This document shows, piece after piece, positions 1 to 8,700 of a DNA stretch of 16,479 nucleotides (position 1 is the stretch's first letter; each line of letters opens with the position of its first letter). A program made the translations under genes and the position numbers. The stretch spans positions 64,643 to 81,121 of the forward strand of contig NAOQ01000074.1 of assembly GCA_002751075.1 (NCBI GenBank), written 5' to 3'. Below the pieces are notes generated by a model, which saw only the letters and a list, made by a program, of their open reading frames with translations, had not been told where the DNA came from and ran no database searches. This DNA is from Ichthyophonus hoferi. Lineage: Eukaryota > Opisthokonta > Ichthyosporea > Ichthyophonida > Ichthyophonidae.

Positions 1-36
1 TATGTATGTATATATATATATATGTATGTATGTATG

Positions 37-75
<39 letters not shown>
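1..75. repeat. Compound microsatellite (TATG)n-(TA)n-(TG)n
   Basis: Seventy-five bases of alternating purine-pyrimidine repeat at the left edge, ending in about eleven TG units. It lies in the intron upstream of the first visible exon. Bases 76-341 are AT-rich intron with no convincing exon. Confidence 0.95.
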
Positions 76-341
76 TAACTCCTTCATTTCATTGATTACT
101 TATTATATTGTCTAGTCATTCCCTTACCCTCTATTGGTAACTATTTATATATATATAGTTAATTCCTATCCAACCTAGTGTTATAATAGAGTATAGTAGA
201 GTATAGTCTATTATATTATATTATACTAGATTATCTTATATGGTATGGTACAGTGTAAGCACGCTAATTTACTCTCTCTATACATTTCGTTTTCTCTCTG
301 TACGTACCTATTATCTAATTGGTGGTACGTGGTGCCTGTAG

Positions 342-408
342 AGCCAATAGTACAGAGCAACACATGCAACATCTCAGTGCCAAGGACCTAGAACTGCTGT
401 CCTTCAAG
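342..408 (+). CDS. USP34-like exon 1 of window
   Basis: The acceptor is ctgtag and the donor GTGAGA. The first base completes a codon begun upstream, so at least one earlier exon lies outside the window or in the first 340 bases. It reads HLSAKDLELLSFK, which resembles a short segment after the catalytic domain of human USP34 (LSQTDMAALTGGK). Confidence 0.7.
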
Positions 409-2668
409 GTGAGATGTGTGCGCCTGTTTGCTTAAATCACGTGATGCTTATCATACATATGCACTAACTGTAGAAACCGTATAGATAGAGGGTAAATATA
501 GCATGCCCTGCCTTTATTTGAAGTTTGTTCCAAGTCTTTACCCTGCTAATGACGCATCGTGTAGCGGACTATAGTATAAAAAAACTGGAAGCCGCGTCTT
601 AACCACGCTTGTTAATTTATACTATTTTAAACATATGTGATACAGTAAGATACTAATCACACCCATGATTTTTACCCAAGAGAAAAAACAAATACCATTT
701 ATATCAAATTAATTAAACTAATAGCGAATGATTGATGGATTTTAAATGTGCTATATTAAGCTAGTGTGGGTGATATAGTCTACTTGACATAGAAGTCCGT
801 ATTGGGATTAATACCTACGTCATTCAGTATCATAGCCAGAATTGCAAAAAGACAAACATGATATTACTCCAAAAATCATTACAATAGTTGATCATCACAC
901 TGTAATCACACATTAGGGCACAATCTAACATGTGATAGGTGTGACAGCCTTGATCTCTGTTAATCGCACTTTATCGCACATGTATATCCACCCGGATTGA
1001 TGCTAACATGAGAACCAATAGGACTTTGACGTTCTAGTACAGCTGCTCAAAACAGATAGCAAATGCGGTAATGAGGTTGGGATGATCATCCAATGGCTAT
1101 GCACTGATCATGACGCTTACTCCGCCATGGTAGGTCGTTGGCCTATTGAAAAAGACTATTGTAATGTTTTTAAATGGTTTGATTTGATTGCTTATAATAT
1201 AATACAATACATTGAAGTAGGAAGGGGGGGGAATGTTAATTGGATTAAATACTGGATTGTATTATATTGTTTTATTTTTTGTATTAAAGTTAAAATGCTC
1301 CAAACCTGGCTTATATTTCCAATTGGCTGCATATCACGGGGTAGCCATTCCGTAAGGGAAAATCAAATTAATAACAAGTATATGTCCATATGCACACACG
1401 CATACACACATATGTGTGGTTTTAATATCAATATGTCTGTATAGGTTTGTTATATCTAACTATGCCGCCATGTGTGATGACGTGTGTCTATCTATTATCG
1501 TACATAGTTGTTGATTATTATTTATTTTTAATTCTCTTTTAATAAGATAAAGCAACAAACTGATTTGAGAGTCATGCATATATATATATCTATATATTGT
1601 ACATTGTATAGCGATGTTTTGTTGTGTACTATTATTGCCTAATATAATAGTCTAATGATAAGAATACAATAATACGGTATAATAATATTCTAATACCCAC
1701 CCCTTTGGTATCTAGGCCATACGTGGCCTGGTAGGCGGAGTGAATACAGTGTTGTATGATGGTATGCCCCCCTACTTCATGGCCATCACTAGGCTGTTGG
1801 AGGTGGGGAAAGACAAGCATGTTAAGGCCAAAGTAGCTATCTTTATGGAACTGTTTTGTAAGGTATGTATGTGTGTATGTGTATAGGTATATATGTGAGT
1901 AGGATAGAAAGGGGCATGTACATATATATTAATGTACATACTGTACTATACAGGTCATATCCGACAACATGGAGTTCCATAAATGCACCCTGTACTGTAT
2001 TGACTTCTTGCATGAGATTGTAGATCTCCATCCCTCTGCCCTCGCCTGGTTGGCTGCCAATATCAAGAGGTGGCTCCCTGGGTAAGTAATGATTGATGTA
2101 TAGGTATAGGGAATAGGGAAGTAGGTAATAAGGAAGTGGTGTTACTATGGCTGTGTATGATATGATATGTTTAAGCTCGGGGCCATTAAAAATAATATAT
2201 TATAATATTAAATTCTGTTACAGTGTTGAAATGAAGAGTCCTTGTGTTGTTATGCAGTTATTTAATAGGATCAGCTCGAATCAAACCTGTTATGTTATAT
2301 TGATTTTCGGTTCATAGGTTAATAGATCGTCCTCTCCCTCTCTCTCTTCCAGTTGGCTTCTCGAATCAGGGCTACTCAGCAGTGTCTATAGTGTGGAAAG
2401 ACTATTGGTCAAGGTGGTGCAAAACAGGTGGTTTACCGAACAGTACAACAAATTACACGCCACTATGTACAGAGGGCCACCCTGTGATCTCCCGCCTGAA
2501 GCCAACCTTATACGTCATAGGATATATAAGGAATTGCTGTCCGCCATGCCCTGTGTCAACGGCTTTGTGGAGCCCCCTGCCCACCGTTCTAACCAAGGTA
2601 TGTGTGTGGAGGAACATGTGTATGTGTATATATGTATGCGTATATATATGAATGTGTGTATATATGTG

Positions 2669-2706
<38 letters not shown>

Positions 2707-5700
2707 CTCATGCTATAATGACCCACCTCCTATCCTATTATAGAGGGTACAGAGCCAGATAATATGTTTCGCCTTGCTAGTTATTTCCGTATGCTACGAC
2801 TTACCTGGTACTCTAGAGAGGATAAACTACAGGTAGGGGCTCTGATAGAAGGGGGATGGTATAGGGTGTAGAGTATATAAGGTATGGGAAAGAGATTATA
2901 TGTAGTGGGAAACGATTGAAGCATGTAATCAAATTACTATCCCAGTATAGCAAAAGGTCAGCCCTGTACATACTATATATATATAAAACTAACCCATGTA
3001 TTGGCTGTCTATACAATATACATACTATCATATTACCATACTACCATATATATACATGTGTCCCACAGTGGGTGCACCAGTACACGATCTTTTATGCACT
3101 GTATGCAGGTATAGAGAACCTTCAAATATCAATGGATGAATCTAAGAGGGTGAGTGACTGACTACTCCTTAGCCACATATTGCCTTCTATAGTTCCATTC
3201 ATTAATTAATTAATTAATTAATTGCCGTTAAGTTTATTATTATTGGATGATTGCTAGATTAGGGTGGCGTCTGTCTTTAAATTTATTGGTTGATATTAAT
3301 TCCTACTATCTTACAGGTTGTGTTAAGTTAAAACCATGGTATGATCTGGCTTTTTTAATCGCATATTTCGTGTTTTATTGCGGCCTTTATTATTTGTTTG
3401 GGATTAATCGTCGATTGCTATGTTTGCTTTTGTAGGTTATGTGCGTATATCTGTATTTATATTTATAAATGTAGGTACAATGTGTTGACAATTTGATTTT
3501 ATAACTTAGTTCTATCTGAAAAGGTCGATGACGTATGTAAAATAATCGTATTGGATAGCATGGCCCGACCCGAACCGTAAAATAATTTGAATATGACTCG
3601 AAAGGGGAATGATATCTATTAGTTATCTTGATCTCTTTGCTTATTTCCTCTGTCTCTATATATCTCTCTGTGTGTGTGTGTTTATTCGTTTTTATAAAGA
3701 ACGCCCCGGATATAGTGTATACAAGATATACACTATACACATACAGCATATATATATATATATATATACCTATTATACACTTACACTTACCCATATACAC
3801 ACGCTACAGGAGCTTATGGCGTTCTGGTGGGAAATGGTCGAAGGCTGTGACGAGGCAATAAACGAAATCCTAAGTCATCAGAGTGGTTGGATGAGTTTGG
3901 TAGAGTGTTGGATTAGGTAGGTATATGGTGGTTGGCTAATTAAAATTTTAAATTATTAATTAATTAATTAAAGCAATTTTTTATTCTGTAGATCGATAAT
4001 CATAATTATGTTATTTTTCCTCGATTCTATGTTGTTTGTAGGTATCATATGGATTAATTAACACCAATTATTTTAATTTATTTGTTAATTATTTAATTCT
4101 CTCCCAGGAGACTGATCCTGCTAGTATGGAGAACTACGTAGTAGTTATAAAATAATTAGCTGAATAAGGCTGCCAATAGGCATTTCTTTTTAAAATATTA
4201 TTATTGTTTTGTTTATTTTATATTGATGCAATTCTAAAGGTTGTATATATATCTCTTTTTGAATGATTAAAGAAATTTGATTCTTTATTTCTGCATTCTA
4301 CACAAATATGGATGTACATTTAAAATGAAAAATAAACAATCTATAACTATAATTAATTTTAAATTTTTGTTAACTATTATTTTTTATTTATAATACGGAA
4401 AGCACAATGGGGTGATGTCTTGATCATAATAATAATAGTAATAATAATAATAGTAGTGATAGTAACAGTGACAATGATAATAATAGTAATAATGATGGTA
4501 ACAGTTTACTTTGAGATTAATCTTGAATTAACATGCAATTACCACTAATCAGGTAATATTGATTGAGTTGGGCCGAGGGATACAGGCCGCAATATAAAAT
4601 AATGTTAACAACACCATAAAAGTATTTTATTATTATTATTATTACTCCAGCGCATTGCTTCCAAATTTAGTAATGAACTGTCAATGGTATGTCATACATT
4701 GAACGCTATATACTAACCGTGACCCTTGGCCAATAGTCTCAACGACATCCCCCCTGCCATCGCCTATAACCGTTTTATGTTACCCTGTTTCTACCGTATT
4801 ATCTATGAATTGGCCGTGCACTCTGACAATTTCTTAGAAATGTGGGCCCTACACGACAACTTCCACTGGGCCCTGATGTATGTTTCCTTTGAATCCCACA
4901 CGTATGAACAGGTATGGGTTATTACTCTATTGCCATTGCTATTATTATCATGCCATCCTATTTACCTACCTATTACAACCACCCATTATCTCTCCCCTCT
5001 CTTCCACAGGCCTCTCGTGTGCTGTATGAGCTGCTTGAACTAGCAGCAGAGCGAGATATCCGGGCCCGTATACTCCCTTGTATAATGAAAGCATTCAATA
5101 AAGTTTATGATAGACCATCTGCGGAATTAGTTAGGTAGGTGTGGGCTTGCTGGTAGAGGGCTAAATATTGATATATCATATGCATATATACTAATTTTTA
5201 TACAAAACCCAATATCCAATCTAGAGCGGGAGAACTCATGCTTTCAAATCGCCGTGGTCGGTTGTGTGCATTCCAAAATGCACCCAACTACTATATCAAC
5301 CTTACAAAGGTGTGTATACGATAGTATAGTATATTGTGTTATATTATAGTGTATTATGCTAGATTATAGTGTAGTATATTGATATTGTGTTATACTATAT
5401 TATATTATATTATATTATATTATGTGATATTATATTGTATTATAGTATAGCATCGTTATTATATAGTATATAGTGTACACTATGTATGAGATTATGGTTG
5501 ATGCTATTTATAACAACGACTCATCAACTGCTATGTAGGTCCTACAAAGCCACATGCCCAATAGGAAGTCAACCGAATGGTTACACACCAATCTAGTACT
5601 GAGCACACTGGGGTTAATCCACAATTGGCTACAGTATATGAAAGATTATATTTCACAGCCGGCCTACAAAACGGAGGAGAGAGATCTGAGTGAGTTGTAG

Positions 5701-8700
5701 TTATCTTACTGTGTTGGGGTATAGTATAGGGTGTATAGTATTTAATGTATAGTGTATAGTATTTTGTGTATAGTATATTGTGTATAATATGTATTGTATA
5801 GTGTATGATGTATAATCTATGTTGTATATTGTATAGAGTATAATAGTGTGTTATATGGTGATGTTGTTGTCCCATCGTGCTGTTGATAACAATAATAATA
5901 ATTGTAATATTAATGAGTACAATAACATATAAGAATGACCATTACATTATATCATTATGACTTTTGTTTATTCCCGAGCCTTCCCCTCTAACCGGCTGTA
6001 CGCTACTGTACCCTATCTATAGTATCTCCTCGAGATTTGCGTCGACCAGTAATAGCTCAGGCTGATATACTACTACAAATGTGTTGGTCCTGCCTTAACC
6101 CCTTTACCCCTATGCCAGTACGGTTGAAAGCAATAGGTAAGTGTGTATTGTGATTGTAAGCATACTTATATATACTATCATGCTATATGTTGTATTATTG
6201 TAGCAAATGAAACACATAACTACACTAGTAATATATATTTATGAATATTTTTATATGTAACCAGTCGTTGTGTTGTAGATGTATTAATATGTAAATGCGA
6301 TCCACTATATAAATACGCATGTTTGTTTAATGTATGGAGGAGAAACTAAATTGTTTGATGATTAATAAGGTCTATCTTTCTGTCGGGGTCCCTTCGTGGT
6401 GTATATTGTTCGTATTGTTTTTGTTATTATTATTATTAGTAATATTATTATTAGTATTGTTAGGATTATTATTATTATTGGTATTATTATTGTTATTTTT
6501 ATTGGTATTATCTTTATTATTACTATTATTGTTGTTGTTATTCTCATTTTTTGATTTGGTTTAGAATATTTAAAATATTCTTATGTTTTAAATTTTATAA
6601 TTATTAAGTTAATTATTGGGCAGATACTAATTTAAAGCTGTGTTAACCAATTACAGTGCTTCTTCGTACCATGTATCTTCTCTATCCAGATATTAGCTGC
6701 AAGAAAGTGTTGATTTTCTTTCACAAGGTAGTTTGAGGACGGTTGTAGAGTGAAGTGCATACTGTATAAAGCTACAGCGTCTGATATTGTATAGTGCTAT
6801 CTGGCATTGTATTGTGTTGTATTATGCTATCTTATATTTTTTTACTAAAACAGAGTCTTTAGCCGTGGTGAATGGAATGTATAAACGAATAACCTTATAA
6901 AGATATATATGATATTACAGCCAATAGATGAGTAGAAATATGTCGAGTTGCAACACATAATATCCATTATCATATTGATAGTGACTACCTATGCTCATTG
7001 GATAATCGGAGCAATTAACTTTAGAAGGATTTAATTTAATTTTTGAAATTTTTGAACATTAGAATCTAATCACCCATTGGCTTACAGCGCCATTTGGAAT
7101 TTAACGAAATCATCTGCCATCAAGGTCCATTAACTGAGCAATATAAGATTAGTAAGTGCATTCTTATAGATTAATGTTTATTTAAAAAATTGAATAGATT
7201 ACCCTCCTTGGATATTATATTTAATAACCATCTATTACTGCTAACTTTTCTGTTTCTTCATCCCTGTCTGTCATTTATACTCTCTTAAATGACTCTATAT
7301 ATTGTATATTGGGCTTTTACACCAATATATTGGCTATGTTAAAATTTATTTTAAAAGGATGTAGAATCCACTGTACTGAACACTCTAGAAATCCGGATAT
7401 AGTATATCACATACATGGCATGTATATTGGTATGTATATATACATATATCTCATAATATCTAACTTACTACCAACCTATGTAACCTGTTAGCATATATTT
7501 GAGTACTGATGTAGGCTGATTCTAACCCTATCACCATCACGATAGGAGTCAGTGCAGGGCCCTGTGCACCCTTCATAGTCCCAGGAGTTGACAAGGAGGC
7601 ACTGAGCCATGCAGTGGTAGGTAGTGTGGTATAGTACGTTACATTGTATTGCATTATAATATACTGTATTATATTGTATGGTATTGTATTGCATTATAGC
7701 CTATTCTATTCCATACCCTATTCTAACGCTAATGGGGGTACTGTAGGAAGACCTGTCTCTCACTCGTTGTGATAACTACCTATGGCCGCATGTACCCCAC
7801 CAATTTGATGCGACTACCGATACATTCTATACACCTTACTATGATCTTCTGACTAGTATGGTTAACAACTGTCCCCTGCCAGAGTGTAGGGGAGATGCCA
7901 TAGGGCTAGGTAGGCTTGTGGCTGGGGTATATGATCCGTCTGGCATTGTCTTGTACTATATTACATTTGATTGTGGTCTGTTATCTTGGATTATATTATA
8001 TTATATTTATACATATTGACCTTTATCTGTGAATTAATAAGTTCCCGAAAGACCATACCATACTATATAATACTATCCAATTCAAATTTAGTATTTCCAG
8101 ACTAACCAATTACTGGTAATCAGCTAAACTATTGGCGCTTGAGACGATTCCTATTAGCTTCCCTGAACCCTTGAAGATCTGGGTCACTAACCCACCCCCT
8201 TCTGGAGACATCCCTACACCGCCTGATAGCAATGGTGGGCCCTGTATATGTGCTTATACATATACATACATACATGCATACATACATACATACATATATA
8301 CATCACTTAACTAATCTCTCTAGTATCTCTAATTGGCTATGCTTTTAAATATATATATCTTATCAAATGGCTTGATTACAGATATAAGAAGTGTAGATCT
8401 ATGGAGTGACGTAGAGTTGAATCCGGACGTGGTTCGGAACGCAACACAGGATGACTATTGGCTGTTGTTCTTTAAAAGGTGTGTGATGATTGGATAGTGT
8501 ATGGTATTGTAAGGTATTCTATTTTATTATATTTTATTGTAGTGTAGGAGATCATATTCTATCGTATTATATTATGGTATTGTATTAACCAAACAATATA
8601 TGTGTGTGTGTGTGTGTATTTGACCTTAACTCGTTAATGTACCCTAGGCGTATATGGTAGACTGTGTATACTACACTATACTATACTATACTTACCATCA

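Noticed and set aside
1082-1444. 120-codon + open frame starting in exon 2 and running into intron 2
   Set aside because: The coding-like character stops at 1129, where a good donor (GTAGGT) joins in phase to exon 3; what follows is AT-rich with G and CA runs.
3390-3800. 136-codon minus-strand open frame rich in Tyr, Ile, His and Thr
   Set aside because: It overlaps intron 7 of the + gene and reads through (TA)n and CA-rich repeats; no domain or start context.
3201-4500. CRISPR-like regular repeats
   Set aside because: The regular spacing comes from tetranucleotide and trinucleotide microsatellites without unique spacers, in eukaryotic introns.
5531-5875. 114-codon minus-strand open frame
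   Set aside because: Its first half is the C-poor repeat of intron 12 and its second half is the antisense of exon 12.
6334-6564. Poly-Leu open frame on + and poly-Ile frame on - over the same DNA
   Set aside because: Both come from an imperfect TTR/ATT triplet repeat inside intron 13; flanking exons join in phase without it.
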